The position numbers and the translations under genes were made by a program. A DNA stretch of 41,395 nt from Burkholderiales bacterium (GTDB lineage Bacteria; Pseudomonadota; Gammaproteobacteria; Burkholderiales; Burkholderiaceae_C): NCBI GenBank assembly GCA_947462065.1, contig CANHNO010000004.1, forward strand, positions 1 through 41,395. Direction: 5' to 3'. Positions 1-10,052 of the stretch are shown here, one piece after another; position 1 is the stretch's first letter, and the number at the start of each line of letters is the position of its first letter. Under the pieces are notes generated by a model. It made no database searches. It was given only the letters and a program-made list of their open reading frames with translations, and had not been told where the DNA came from.

Positions 1-1641
1 GAACTTGTAGCCGCGGCGGTATTCGAACTTGTCGACCGCCTTCATCAGGCCGATGTTGCCTTCCTGGATCAGGTCGAGAAACTGCAGGCCGCGGTTGGTG
101 TACTTCTTGGCGATGGAGATGACCAGCCGCAGGTTGGCCTCGATCATTTCCTTCTTGGCATCGCGCGAAGACTTCTCGCCCTCGTTCATGCGCTTGTTGA
201 TCTTTTTCAAATCGTCGAGCGGTACGACAGCGCGGGCCTGCTGGTCGGTCAGCTTCTTCTGAAGTTCCTGCACGGGGGGCAGATTGCGCGCCAGCACGGC
301 GCTATAGGGCTTGTTGGCGGCGATCTCTTTTTCTGCCCACTTCAGATTCAGCAGGTTCGGCGGGAAATGCTTGATGAAGTGATCCTGCGGCATGCCGCAC
401 TTGTCGACCAGGATCTTGCGCAGCTCACGCTCGTAGCGGCGCACATCGTCCACCTGCGAACGCAGGATTGCGCACAGCTTTTCGATTGTCTTGACGGTGA
501 AGCGGATCGTCATCAGCTCGGCGCTGATGGCCTGCTGCGCCTTGCTGTAGGCGGGCGATTGATAGCCCTCCTTCTCGAAGGCCTTGCGCATCTTGTCGAA
601 GTTGATGCGCAGGTTGGCAAACTTCGCCAGCGCCTGGGTCTTCAACTCTTCAAGCTTCTTGGTCAGCGCCTTGCTGCCGCCGTTGCCATCGTCATCGTCT
701 TCTTCGTCGAAGAAGTCAACGTCTTCCTCGGCTACATAGTCGTCTGCTTCGCCTTCCGAGACGAAGCCATCGACCACTTCGGAGATCGTCATTTCGCCAG
801 CGCCGATGCGGTCGGCATAGGCGAGGATCTCGGCGATCGTCGTCGGCGAGGCGCTGATGGCCAGCATCATGGACTGCAGACCACCTTCGATGCGCTTGGC
901 GATTTCGATCTCGCCTTCACGGGTCAGCAGTTCGACCGTGCCCATCTCGCGCATGTACATGCGCACCGGGTCGGTGGTGCGACCGAACTCGGAGTCGACG
1001 GTGGACAGCGCCGCCTCGGCTGCTTCCTCGGCCTCTTCCTCGGTCGCGGTGGTGGTGCCGCCGCCGGCAATCAGCAGCGTTGCTGCATCCGGAGCCTGTT
1101 CATAGACCGCTATGCCCATGTCGTTGAGCATCGACACGATGGCTTCGAGAATTTCGTTGTCGACCAGCTTTTCCGGCAAATGGTCGTTGATTTCCTGGTG
1201 TGTCAGGAAACCACGCGTCTTGCCCATCTTGATGAGCGTCTTCAGCTCCTGGCGACGTTTGGCGACTTCCTCTTCGGTCAGCGCCGTCTCGTCGAGACCG
1301 AACTCGCGCATCAGCGCGCGCTCCTTGGCGCGCGAGACCTTCATGCGTAGCGGTTTGGCCTTGGCTTTCTCGGCGTCGTCAACCGCCTCGACTTCAGGCT
1401 CGCCTTCAAGGTCGCCTTCGATGTCAGAGAAGTCTTCCTCGACCAGCTCAGCTTTTTTAGCCTTTGCGTCGGCCTTCGCAGGCTTGCGGCTTTTTTTGGC
1501 CTTGTCGTCAGCTGCACCGGTCTTGGACGCTGCAGGCTGCTTGACTGCAGCAACCTTTTTGTCACCGGATTTCTCTGTGGCAGCCTTTGCAGGGGTGGCC
1601 GGTTTGCCAGCCGCCGTCGGCGCGCTTTTCTTTGCAGTCAT
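1..1641 (-). CDS. rpoD: RNA polymerase sigma-70 factor RpoD, 5' part (gene continues beyond window start)
   Basis: Minus-strand frame open from ATG at 1641 to the window edge; Lys/Ala-rich N-terminus, then [31 protein letters not shown] typical of sigma-70 region 1.2. Confidence 0.97.
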   Translation of the reverse strand, partial: MTAKKSAPTAAGKPATPAKAATEKSGDKKVAAVKQPAASKTGAADDKAKKSRKPAKADAKAKKAELVEEDFSDIEGDLEGEPEVEAVDDAEKAKAKPLRMKVSRAKERALMREFGLDETALTEEEVAKRRQELKTLIKMGKTRGFLTHQEINDHLPEKLVDNEILEAIVSMLNDMGIAVYEQAPDAATLLIAGGGTTTATEEEAEEAAEAALSTVDSEFGRTTDPVRMYMREMGTVELLTREGEIEIAKRIEGGLQSMMLAISASPTTIAEILAYADRIGAGEMTISEVVDGFVSEGEADDYVAEEDVDFFDEEDDDDGNGGSKALTKKLEELKTQALAKFANLRINFDKMRKAFEKEGYQSPAYSKAQQAISAELMTIRFTVKTIEKLCAILRSQVDDVRRYERELRKILVDKCGMPQDHFIKHFPPNLLNLKWAEKEIAANKPYSAVLARNLPPVQELQKKLTDQQARAVVPLDDLKKINKRMNEGEKSSRDAKKEMIEANLRLVISIAKKYTNRGLQFLDLIQEGNIGLMKAVDKFEYRRGYKF

Positions 1642-1816
1642 GCAATTCCTAAATGGGGCGGAAAAACACCGCCATGGTCTCTACAGATGGAGTCAAACGC
1701 GTAGTTCGACAAGCTCGGCATTCAGCGAATTGAAGTCACAACCCACCGACCATGTCGCCGGAATACCTCGGCAATCACGCCCGTAACTGGGTTGTCAGGG
1801 TGAATGCTGCCGCAGT

Positions 1817-1842
1817 CGCTGAGAAATGCAGCGATTTCAGCG
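1817..1842 (-). other. Imperfect hairpin in the rpoD leader
   Basis: CGCTGAGAAAT-gcagcg-ATTTCAGCG with a 2-nt bulge, immediately downstream of the putative rpoD -10 on the minus strand. Confidence 0.4.
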
Positions 1843-1851
1843 CAGCTGAGG

Positions 1852-1860
1852 ATTATACCA
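1852..1860 (-). promoter_or_regulatory. Extended -10 promoter element for rpoD (TGGTATAAT)
   Basis: Minus strand reads TTGGTATAATCC: perfect TATAAT with TGn extension, in the dnaG-rpoD intergenic gap; no good -35 at 17 bp. Confidence 0.6.
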
Positions 1861-1914
1861 ATTTGCAAGCTCGATTGACGGTCTGGCTAGGCTCTCCGCG
1901 AGGCGCGGCGTGTC

Positions 1915-3756
1915 CTAGATGGGCTGAGGCGGGGCCTTTGTCAACATGGCTTTCAGGCGCGCTCGGCTGTGCATCAAGGCGGCACTGCGCGCCTGGATGT
2001 CTGGCGACATCAGGCCCGATTCGAACAGCAGTTTGAGCTCATGATCGACCTCCTGCAATCGCAGCTGATCTAGCAGCAGATCCATCTGCAGTTTGAGGTC
2101 TGTCTGCGTCTCCGGAGTGTGAAATCGGGCGATCCGATCGAGCGTGTCCCGGGCACGCTCGTCGTCCCCTACGCAGCGAGCGATCTCATCGTGCAACGCC
2201 GCGGAATTCATCGGTCCATGGTCGTGCAGGGAACGCTCGACACAAGCGAACAGCGTGGCATAGGGCTCGGTCTGGTCGGCCAGCAGGTTGTGCGCATCGC
2301 CATCGAGCTCCCACCACAGTTCAGCGCGATGCAGCATCAGCCACAAGACGCGATCCAGTTGGTTCGCCATGCCCTGGCGCGCGGCCCGCACCAATCGTCG
2401 AGGCGGCGTTGCAATAGCGTCCCCAGCACTTGATCGAGCTTTCGGCCTTCCGGCCTGCCAAAGGGTAGTCAGTTCGCTGGCTTCCAGCGTGGCGATGCTG
2501 GCCAGTTCGCCGAGCAACTGACGCTTCAAGGCGCCGTCGGGCAGCGCTGCCCAGAGCGGACGTGCGATCGCGAGAAAGCGTGCTCGGCCTTCCGCCGCAG
2601 CCATGTCGCAGCCTTCCTGTGCGACGGCGACCAACTGGCGCGACAGCGGCACTGCTTGCGCAATGCAGCGCCTGAAATCCTCAGTGCCGTGCTCTCGCAC
2701 ATAGGAGTCGGGGTCGTGCTCAGCAGGAAGAAACAGATAGCGGATGCTGCGCACATCTGTCGCATGGGGCAATGCAGCCTCCAGCGCGCGACCGGCTGCA
2801 CGCCGTCCTGCTGCGTCGCCGTCGAAACTGAACACCACCGCATCGGTAAAACGGAACAGCTTTTGCACATGCTCGGCGGTGCAGGCGGTACCAAGGGTTG
2901 CGACTGCGTTTGGGAAGCCCAACTGGGCCAGTGCTACCACGTCCATGTAGCCCTCGACGACCAGCACGAAGCCATGCTGGCGGATGGCGGTCCTCGCCTC
3001 GAAGAGCCCGTACAACTCGCGGCCCTTGCTGAAAACTGGAGTCTCGGGTGAATTCAGGTACTTCGGCTCGCCGCGGTCCAGCACTCGCCCGCCGAAGCCA
3101 ATCACATCGCCTTGCACGGAGCGGATCGGGAACATGATGCGGTCGCGGAAGCGGTCGTAGCGCTTCCCATCCGCAGAGGGATCTTCGGCCTCGTGGGCGA
3201 TTACCAGGCCGCTCTCCTCAAGCAGCGGGTCGTCATACCGTGGAAAGGCGCTAGCCAGCGCGCGCCAGCCGTCAGGCGCGTAGCCAATCGCGAAACGCGC
3301 GGCGATCTCGCCGCTGAGGCCGCGCTGCTTCAGGTAGGTGATCGCGCGAGGACTGGTCTTGAGTTGCTGGCGATAGTGGTGCGCTGCCTTCGCCAGCACA
3401 TCGGACAAGGTGCTCTGCCGGTCCTTGAGCTTGGCCGCGCGCTCGCGCTCTTCGGGAGTGCGATCGTCTAGCGGTACGGTCATGCCGACCTGCTGTGCCA
3501 GATCGTTGACCGCATCGACGAAGCCCATGCCGGAGTGCTCCATCAGAAACCCGATGGCGTTTCCGTGCACGCCACAGCCGAAGCAGTGATAGGTTTGGCG
3601 ACTCGGGCTGACCGCGAAGCTGGGGGACTTTTCGCCGTGGAATGGGCACAAGCCCATGTGGTTTGCGCCCGCTTTTTTCAGCGTGACGTGTCGGCCGACC
3701 ACCTCGGCGATGTCGACGCGGGAAAGCAAGTCCTGAAGGAATGAAGGCGCGATCAC
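1915..3756 (-). CDS. dnaG: DNA primase DnaG
   Basis: 613 aa; N-terminal zinc-binding motif CPFHGEKSPSFAVSPSRQTYHCFGCG, TOPRIM EGYMDVVAL; adjacent to rpoD. Confidence 0.98.
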   Translation of the reverse strand: MIAPSFLQDLLSRVDIAEVVGRHVTLKKAGANHMGLCPFHGEKSPSFAVSPSRQTYHCFGCGVHGNAIGFLMEHSGMGFVDAVNDLAQQVGMTVPLDDRTPEERERAAKLKDRQSTLSDVLAKAAHHYRQQLKTSPRAITYLKQRGLSGEIAARFAIGYAPDGWRALASAFPRYDDPLLEESGLVIAHEAEDPSADGKRYDRFRDRIMFPIRSVQGDVIGFGGRVLDRGEPKYLNSPETPVFSKGRELYGLFEARTAIRQHGFVLVVEGYMDVVALAQLGFPNAVATLGTACTAEHVQKLFRFTDAVVFSFDGDAAGRRAAGRALEAALPHATDVRSIRYLFLPAEHDPDSYVREHGTEDFRRCIAQAVPLSRQLVAVAQEGCDMAAAEGRARFLAIARPLWAALPDGALKRQLLGELASIATLEASELTTLWQAGRPKARSSAGDAIATPPRRLVRAARQGMANQLDRVLWLMLHRAELWWELDGDAHNLLADQTEPYATLFACVERSLHDHGPMNSAALHDEIARCVGDDERARDTLDRIARFHTPETQTDLKLQMDLLLDQLRLQEVDHELKLLFESGLMSPDIQARSAALMHSRARLKAMLTKAPPQPI

Positions 3757-3876
3757 GCCTTCAGTTTAGCGGCGGCCTTCCGTGCAGTGACGGCCGGCAC
3801 CCATCTGCTCTGGCGATGTCAATCGTCTGCATCTGTAGTCTGGCCGGAGAGTGGCAGCCATGGGGCTGCGCTTGAA

Positions 3877-4185
3877 TCAAACCGCGAAATCGCTGAGTTG
3901 ACGGCCCGAGGCCAGAGCAGCTTTCAGCCATTTTGGCTGCAAGCCGCGGCCACTCCAGGATTCGCCGGTGGCAGAGTTACGGTACTTCGCGGCGACCTTG
4001 CCACCCTTGGCGGCGCTCGGTGCACGCGTGGATGACTTCACCGAGATATCGGCAATGGTCAGGCCGTATTCCTGCATCAGACTCTTGACTTGTGCAATCG
4101 CGTTGGCAAGTTCTTCCTTGCGCGTCGACTCGATCACTTTGTCCAATTCTGCTTTTTGATTCAGCAATTCTTTCAGCGTCGACAT
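3877..4185 (-). CDS. H-NS family histone-like nucleoid-structuring protein
   Basis: 102 aa; N-terminal coiled coil, C-terminal KYRNSATGESWSGRGLQPKWLKAAL characteristic of H-NS family DNA-binding domains. Confidence 0.93.
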   Translation of the reverse strand: MSTLKELLNQKAELDKVIESTRKEELANAIAQVKSLMQEYGLTIADISVKSSTRAPSAAKGGKVAAKYRNSATGESWSGRGLQPKWLKAALASGRQLSDFAV

Positions 4186-4242
4186 GAGCTTTCCTTCGAA
4201 CGTAGATGAAATGGGGCACCTGCTTAACAGTCAGGCGATCTG

Positions 4243-4268
4243 AGTATACAAAATATGTGCTACGTCAA
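4243..4268 (-). promoter_or_regulatory. Candidate promoter of the H-NS gene (TTGACG-N14-TATACT)
   Basis: Minus strand TTGACGTAGCACATATTTTGTATACT about 58 nt upstream of the ATG; the 14-bp spacer is short, so the -35 assignment is uncertain. Confidence 0.4.
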
Positions 4269-4298
4269 ACCGGCGAGCCATTAATCAATGTGAATCAG

Positions 4299-4317
4299 AA
4301 CGCAAGAAGAACGCAAG
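4299..4317 (-). repeat. 11-bp-spaced direct repeat AACGCAAG-aag-AACGCAAG upstream of H-NS gene
   Basis: Plus strand aacgcaag at 4299-4306 and 4310-4317. Confidence 0.6.
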
Positions 4318-4359
4318 CCACTTTGATTTCATGCGTAAATCGACTTCACAGAGAAATAC

Positions 4360-4632
4360 TCATGCTGACGGTGGGACGTAACCGGCCACCTGTTCCGCAC
4401 CGCTGCCGAAAAAGAAATTCTCCATCTGTCGTGCCAAATATTGACGAGACCGCAGGTCGGCCAGATTCAAACGGTTTTCGTTGACCAGCATCGTCTGGTG
4501 TTTCATCCAGAGAGCCCAGGCTTCTTTGCTGACCTCGTTGTAAATCCGCTTGCCGAGTTCGCCAGGGTAAGGCGAGTAGTCGAGCCCCTCGCCGACCTTC
4601 TTCAGATGAATGCAATTGACAGTGCGTGCCAT
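4360..4632 (-). CDS. yggX: Oxidative damage protection / Fe(2+)-trafficking protein YggX
   Basis: 90 aa; [56 protein letters not shown] matches the YggX family. Confidence 0.96.
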   Translation of the reverse strand: MARTVNCIHLKKVGEGLDYSPYPGELGKRIYNEVSKEAWALWMKHQTMLVNENRLNLADLRSRQYLARQMENFFFGSGAEQVAGYVPPSA

Positions 4633-4698
4633 GGGGATGTCTCCGATCAGGACGTTCGATGAATGAGCCGCATGAGGCGGCGAGCAAGATGGCTGTGA

Positions 4699-6039
4699 TC
4701 AGGCCAGTGTTTTCACCAGCACCTGCGAGCGCCGGTCCCAGTTGTATTTTCTTTGTCGCGCTTCGGGCAACCATTCAGGCGAGACCTGCGCGAAGCCTCG
4801 CTTGATGAACCAGTGCATCGTCCTGGTGGTCAACACGAAGATGCTCTTCAATCCCATCGCACGAGCGCGCTGCTCGATGCGTTTCAGAATCCGCTCGCCG
4901 TCGCCTTGTCCCTGTACTTCCGGCGACACCGTCAGTGCAGCCATCTCGCCAGTGTGTTTCTCTGGATAAGGGTATAGCGCCGCGCAACCGAATATCACGC
5001 CATCGTGTTCAATGACCGTGTAGAAATCGATGTCGCGTTCGATTTCGGTGCGATCCCTCTTGACCAATGTGCCGTCGTTTTCGAATGGCACGATCAACTG
5101 CAACACACCACCAATGTCGTCGGCCGTGGCCTCGCGCAGACTTTCCAATTTTTCATCCACGATCATCGTGCCCACACCATCGTGGGTGAATGATTCCATT
5201 AGCACCGAGCCATCCACAGAAAACGGAATGATGTGAACGCGCACGACACCGTTGCGGCTGGCTTTCACTGCATGCTGCAAATAGAAAGCGGTATCGGTGG
5301 GCTGCTGAGGATTGGGCAGAGCTGCCAACAGTTTCTCGGCGTCGGCGAGCGCCAGTTCCTCATCGATCGCGCTCTCAGGATCGGTGATATCCAGAGGTAT
5401 GCCCTTGACCTCGGTGACGTAGATCAGCTTGTCGGCCTGCAGTGAAATTGCGGCACTCGCGGCGACGTCTTCCATGCTCAGGTTGAAGGCCTCACCAGTG
5501 GGTGAAAAACCGAAGGGCGAAAGCATCACCAGAGCGCCAAAGTCGACGGCGCGGCGGATGCCGACTGCATCGATCTTGCGCACCAGCCCTGTGTGCTGGA
5601 AGTCCACGCCGTCGATCACACCGACCGGCTTGGCGGTGATGAAGTTGCCCGACACCACACGGATCTGGCTGCCTGCCATGGGCGTGTTGGGCAACCCTTG
5701 CGAGAACGCTGCCTCGATCTCGTAGCGCAGTTGCCCGGCCGCCTCCTGTGCGCAGTCCAGAGCGATCGCGTCGGTGACGCGCATGCCGTGGCTGTATTGA
5801 GAGACATGCCCTTTGGCCTTGAGCTGCTCCTCGACCTGCGGCCGAAAGCCGTGCACCAGTACGACCTTGATGCCCATCGCGTGGATCAGCGCCAGGTCCT
5901 GGGCGAAGGTGTTCAGCTTGCCCGCAGCTATCAACTCACCGGCGATTGCGACGACAAAGGTCTTGCTGCGGTGTGCATGGATGTACGGCGCGACCGAGCG
6001 GAACCACGGTACGAACGTGTGAGGGAAAACCAGGCTCAT
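4699..6039 (-). CDS. argA: Amino-acid N-acetyltransferase (N-acetylglutamate synthase)
   Basis: N-terminal amino-acid kinase-like domain (VVLVHGFRPQVEEQL), C-terminal GNAT domain (GEMAALTVSPEVQGQGDGERIL). Start taken at ATG 6039, not the longer ORF start. Confidence 0.95.
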   Translation of the reverse strand: MSLVFPHTFVPWFRSVAPYIHAHRSKTFVVAIAGELIAAGKLNTFAQDLALIHAMGIKVVLVHGFRPQVEEQLKAKGHVSQYSHGMRVTDAIALDCAQEAAGQLRYEIEAAFSQGLPNTPMAGSQIRVVSGNFITAKPVGVIDGVDFQHTGLVRKIDAVGIRRAVDFGALVMLSPFGFSPTGEAFNLSMEDVAASAAISLQADKLIYVTEVKGIPLDITDPESAIDEELALADAEKLLAALPNPQQPTDTAFYLQHAVKASRNGVVRVHIIPFSVDGSVLMESFTHDGVGTMIVDEKLESLREATADDIGGVLQLIVPFENDGTLVKRDRTEIERDIDFYTVIEHDGVIFGCAALYPYPEKHTGEMAALTVSPEVQGQGDGERILKRIEQRARAMGLKSIFVLTTRTMHWFIKRGFAQVSPEWLPEARQRKYNWDRRSQVLVKTLA

Positions 6040-6081
6040 CGTTGCGCTTTGAAATAATGCCCGATTTTGCATGAAGGCCCG

Positions 6082-9000
6082 ATGACGTCTGCCCCGCGAG
6101 CCCGCCCGACGCCCCGCTTTGCGCCCCGTGCGAATGCGACGCCCGCGAACCCGATTCCTGAGATCACCTTTGGCGACACGCTGCCGGTCTCGGCACGGCG
6201 TGATGACATCGCGACGGCTATTGCGGCGCATCAGGTCGTCATAGTCTGCGGTGAGACTGGCTCGGGCAAAACCACCCAACTGCCGAAGATTGCTCTCACC
6301 CTCGGCCGCGGTCGTGGTGCCGGCGGCCGCGGCCTGATCGGCCACACGCAACCGCGCCGCATCGCGGCGTCCAGCGTGGCCACGCGCATTGCGCAGGAGC
6401 TGAATTCGCCGTTGGGCGAGATCGTTGGCTTCAAGGTAAGGTTCCATGATCGGCTGTCGCCCGGCGCCAGCGTCAAGCTGATGACCGACGGCATCCTGCT
6501 GGCCGAGACGCAGACCGATCCGCTGCTGCGCGCCTACGACACGCTGATCATCGATGAGGCGCACGAACGCAGCCTGAACATTGACTTCCTGCTCGGTTAC
6601 CTACGGCAGTTGCTCCCGCGGCGGCCAGATCTGAAGGTGATCGTGACCTCGGCCACCATCGATGCGGATCGTTTCGCGCAGCATTTCGCCAATCAGAACG
6701 GCCCTGCGCCGGTGATCCAGGTATCGGGTCGGTTGTTCCCGGTCGAGCAGCGCTGGCGTCCGTTCGAAGACAGCCGTGAATACGGCCTGAACCAGGCGAT
6801 CGCGGATGCCGTCGACGAACTGTGGATGAGCGGCGCTGCAGGATCCAGCGGCGACGTGCTGGTATTCCTGCCCGGTGAACGCGAGATCCGCGATGCGGCA
6901 GATCATCTGCGGCGTCACCATCCGCCCGGCGTCGAAGTGGTGCCGTTGTTCGCGCGGCTCAGTCAGCTGGAACAGGATCATGTCTTTGAGCCTCACAGTG
7001 CGCGGCGCATCGTGCTCGCGACGAATGTGGCCGAAACCTCGCTGACGGTGCCCGGTATCCAGTACGTGATCGATGCCGGCACGGCGCGCGTCAAGCGCTA
7101 CAGCTACCGCAACAAGGTCGAGCAACTGCAGATCGAACCGACCAGCCAGGCTGCGGCCAACCAGCGCGCGGGTCGCTGCGGTCGAGTCAGCAATGGCATC
7201 TGCATCCGGCTTTACGACGAGAAGGACTTCGCTGGGCGGCCGAAATTCACCGATCCGGAGATCATGCGGTCCTCTCTGGCCGGCGTGATCCTGCGGATGA
7301 AGTCCCTGAGCCTGGGGCTGGTCGAGGACTTCCCGTTCATCGAACCGCCGCCGCGCCGCGCGATCGCTGACGGCTACCAGTTGCTGGCCGAACTCGGTGC
7401 CGTCGACGACCGCAACGAGCTGACGTCCATTGGCCGGGAGCTGGCGCGTCTGCCGCTGGATCCCCGCGTGGGCCGGATGATCCTGGAGGCGCGCGCCCGC
7501 CAGGCCCTCGCCGAGGTGCTGGTCGTCGCCAGTGCGATGAGCGTGCAGGACGTGCGCGACCGGCCACTGGAAGCGCAGCAGGCTGCCGACACGGCGCACA
7601 AGCAGTTCGACGATGAGCGCTCGGAGTTTCTTGGCACGCTGAAGCTGTGGAAGTGGCTAGAAACCTCGCGTGGCGTAGTTCTCGGTGAAGCACAGCCCGA
7701 ACACAAGCTCAGCGTGCGCAAGCAGGAGCAGCTGCTGCGAGAGCATTTCATATCGCCTCGCCGGGTACGCGAGTGGCGCGACATCCATTCGCAATTGCTT
7801 ACGGTCGTTGCAGAGAACGGCTGGCGACTTAATGCATCACCGGCCACCTACGAGCAGCTGCACTTGTCGCTGTTGGCTGGATTGCTGGGCAACATCGGTG
7901 TGAAGAGCGACGAGGACGAGTGGTACCTCGGCGCACGCAGCATCCGCTTTTATCGCCATCCGGGCATCAATCTGTCGAAGAAGCCCGGACGCTGGATCGT
8001 GGCTGCGGAACTCGTCGACACAACGCGGCTGTATGGCCGCGGCATCGCGGCGATCGAGCCGCAATGGCTGCCGCAGATTGCGGCGCATGTGATCAAGACC
8101 CAGTTGCTCGAACCGCACTGGGAGAAGAAGGCGGCCGAGGTCATCGCGCTGGAGCGTGCCACGCTGTACGGTATCGTGGTCTACAGCAATCGCCGCGTGA
8201 ACTTCGGTCTGCTGAACCCGGCCGAGGCGCGCGCGATCTTCATCCGCGAAGCGCTGGTCGCGGGCGAGTGGGAAACACGGCTGCCGTTTCTGGCCGCCAA
8301 CCGCAAGCTCATTGCGCAGGTCGAAGATCTCGAACACAAATCTCGCCGCCAAGACGTGCTGGTCGACGACGAACTGATTCACGCGTTCTATGACCAGCAA
8401 CTGCCCACCGAGGTTTGCAGTGGTGCGGCGCTGGAGCGGTGGTATCGCGACGAGGTCAAGCGCGAGCCCAAGCTGTTGATGCTGACGCGCGAAGAGCTGA
8501 TGCGCCACGAAGCCGCTGGCATCACCACCGCCGCATTCCCTAAGACGTTGCGCATGGGCGGTGTCGATTGCCCCGCGGTCTACCTTCACGAGCCAGGCGA
8601 CGCCAAGGACGGCGTGACAGTGACGGTGCCGATCTATGCCCTGAACCAGGTCAGTGACGAACGCTGCGAATGGCTGGTGCCGGGCATGTTGAAGGACAAG
8701 GTGCTGGCGCTGGCGAAAAGCTTGCACCAGCGGCCGCGCTCGCGGCTGGTACCTCTGCCAGACTACGTCGCTGACTTCATTGCTGACATCGACCCGGCGC
8801 ACGGTTTTGGCAGCGGCAGTCTGGTCGATGCCTTGCTGAAGCATGTACGAGGCAGGACGCAACTGGACGTTAAGCGCGGAGACTTCAAGACCGAGCAGGT
8901 ACCTGCACACCTCTTCATGAACTTCCGCGTGGTCGACGAGCATGGCCGTCAGCTCGGCACGGGCCGCAATCTGGCGACGCTGAAAGCCGAGCTTGGCAGC

Positions 9001-10017
9001 CAGGCGCGCACAGCCTTCCAGGCGCTGGCGCAGTTGAAGGTCGTTGCAACGGTGACGCCGTCCATCAACGCGTCCGCACCGAGCGAGGCGAAGCTCGTCG
9101 AGCCGCTACGTGCCCGTGGCCGTGCGGAGCCAGTCGATACGCAGCTTGCTGCATCGGTTTCCAGTGCGGAGGCGCTGTACACCGACTGGACTTTCGGCGA
9201 GCTTCCGGAACTGATGGAGGTGCGCCGTGGCGCGCAAGCCATGGTGGGCTTTCCGGCGCTGATTGACCGCAGCACCGCGGTTTCGATCGAGGTGTTTGAC
9301 GAGCCCGCCGTCGCGTCATCTCGCCACCGTGAGGGCCTGCGCCGGTTGGTCGCGCTGCAGATTCGCGAGGCGCTGAAGTACCTGGAGAAGAACATCCCTG
9401 ACCTCCAGAAGATGTCGGTGCTGTACCTTGCCTTGGGCTCGACCGAGGAACTGCGTGAGCAGATCATCGGCCTGGCCATCGACCGCGCCTTCCTGATTGA
9501 TCCACTGCCCACCGATGCATGCACATTCCGGCGTCGCATCGACGAAGGGCGAGGGCGCCTGACGCTGATTGCCAACGAGATCGCGCGCACGTCGCATGCG
9601 GTGCTGGTGGATCATTCTGCGGCCGTGCGCAAGCTGAAGGATTCAAGGGCATCCAAAGAGGTGTCGGAAGACATCGAGGCGCAACTCGCCCGATTGGTGC
9701 CCAAGCGCTTTCTGCAGGCGACACCGTGGCCTCAGCTGGCCCACCTGCCGCGCTTTTTGAAGGGCGTCGTGATGCGGCTCGACAAGTGGCGCGCCGACCC
9801 GGCGCGAGACGCCGCGCGGTTGGCCGAATTGCGACCGATCGAGCAGCGTTACTTGCGCGCTGTGGCCGAGCGCAAGGGAGTACGGGATGTGCGGCTCGAT
9901 GAGTTCCGTTGGCTGATCGAAGATCTGCGCATCAGCCTGTTTGCGCAGGAACTGCGAACTCCGCAGCCGGTCAGCGCCAAACGGCTGGAAAAGGCGTGGT
10001 CTCAGATGACGCGGTGA
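6082..10017 (+). CDS. hrpA: ATP-dependent RNA helicase HrpA
   Basis: About 1310 aa; Walker A GETGSGKTTQLPK, DEAH box, QRAGRCGR, DUF3418-type C-terminus. ATG 6082 preceded by GAAGG; the ORF track start at 6067 is TTG. Confidence 0.96.
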   Translation: MTSAPRARPTPRFAPRANATPANPIPEITFGDTLPVSARRDDIATAIAAHQVVIVCGETGSGKTTQLPKIALTLGRGRGAGGRGLIGHTQPRRIAASSVATRIAQELNSPLGEIVGFKVRFHDRLSPGASVKLMTDGILLAETQTDPLLRAYDTLIIDEAHERSLNIDFLLGYLRQLLPRRPDLKVIVTSATIDADRFAQHFANQNGPAPVIQVSGRLFPVEQRWRPFEDSREYGLNQAIADAVDELWMSGAAGSSGDVLVFLPGEREIRDAADHLRRHHPPGVEVVPLFARLSQLEQDHVFEPHSARRIVLATNVAETSLTVPGIQYVIDAGTARVKRYSYRNKVEQLQIEPTSQAAANQRAGRCGRVSNGICIRLYDEKDFAGRPKFTDPEIMRSSLAGVILRMKSLSLGLVEDFPFIEPPPRRAIADGYQLLAELGAVDDRNELTSIGRELARLPLDPRVGRMILEARARQALAEVLVVASAMSVQDVRDRPLEAQQAADTAHKQFDDERSEFLGTLKLWKWLETSRGVVLGEAQPEHKLSVRKQEQLLREHFISPRRVREWRDIHSQLLTVVAENGWRLNASPATYEQLHLSLLAGLLGNIGVKSDEDEWYLGARSIRFYRHPGINLSKKPGRWIVAAELVDTTRLYGRGIAAIEPQWLPQIAAHVIKTQLLEPHWEKKAAEVIALERATLYGIVVYSNRRVNFGLLNPAEARAIFIREALVAGEWETRLPFLAANRKLIAQVEDLEHKSRRQDVLVDDELIHAFYDQQLPTEVCSGAALERWYRDEVKREPKLLMLTREELMRHEAAGITTAAFPKTLRMGGVDCPAVYLHEPGDAKDGVTVTVPIYALNQVSDERCEWLVPGMLKDKVLALAKSLHQRPRSRLVPLPDYVADFIADIDPAHGFGSGSLVDALLKHVRGRTQLDVKRGDFKTEQVPAHLFMNFRVVDEHGRQLGTGRNLATLKAELGSQARTAFQALAQLKVVATVTPSINASAPSEAKLVEPLRARGRAEPVDTQLAASVSSAEALYTDWTFGELPELMEVRRGAQAMVGFPALIDRSTAVSIEVFDEPAVASSRHREGLRRLVALQIREALKYLEKNIPDLQKMSVLYLALGSTEELREQIIGLAIDRAFLIDPLPTDACTFRRRIDEGRGRLTLIANEIARTSHAVLVDHSAAVRKLKDSRASKEVSEDIEAQLARLVPKRFLQATPWPQLAHLPRFLKGVVMRLDKWRADPARDAARLAELRPIEQRYLRAVAERKGVRDVRLDEFRWLIEDLRISLFAQELRTPQPVSAKRLEKAWSQMTR

Positions 10018-10023
10018 TTCATG

Positions 10024-10052
10024 TTCGCAAGCTCCATTGTTCGACGTACAAT
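10024..10052 (+). promoter_or_regulatory. Candidate tRNA-Pro promoter (TTCGCA-N17-TACAAT)
   Basis: Spacing 17 bp; -10 TACAAT at 10047-10052, about 10 nt upstream of the tRNA 5' end. Confidence 0.4.

Noticed and set aside
367-1350. 327-aa plus-strand ORF
   Set aside because: Antisense to rpoD; composition artefact of a GC-rich coding strand.
7837-8943. 368-aa minus-strand ORF (also 6601-7599 and similar)
   Set aside because: Lies fully antisense within hrpA; no recognisable domain and repetitive His/Arg/Gln composition.
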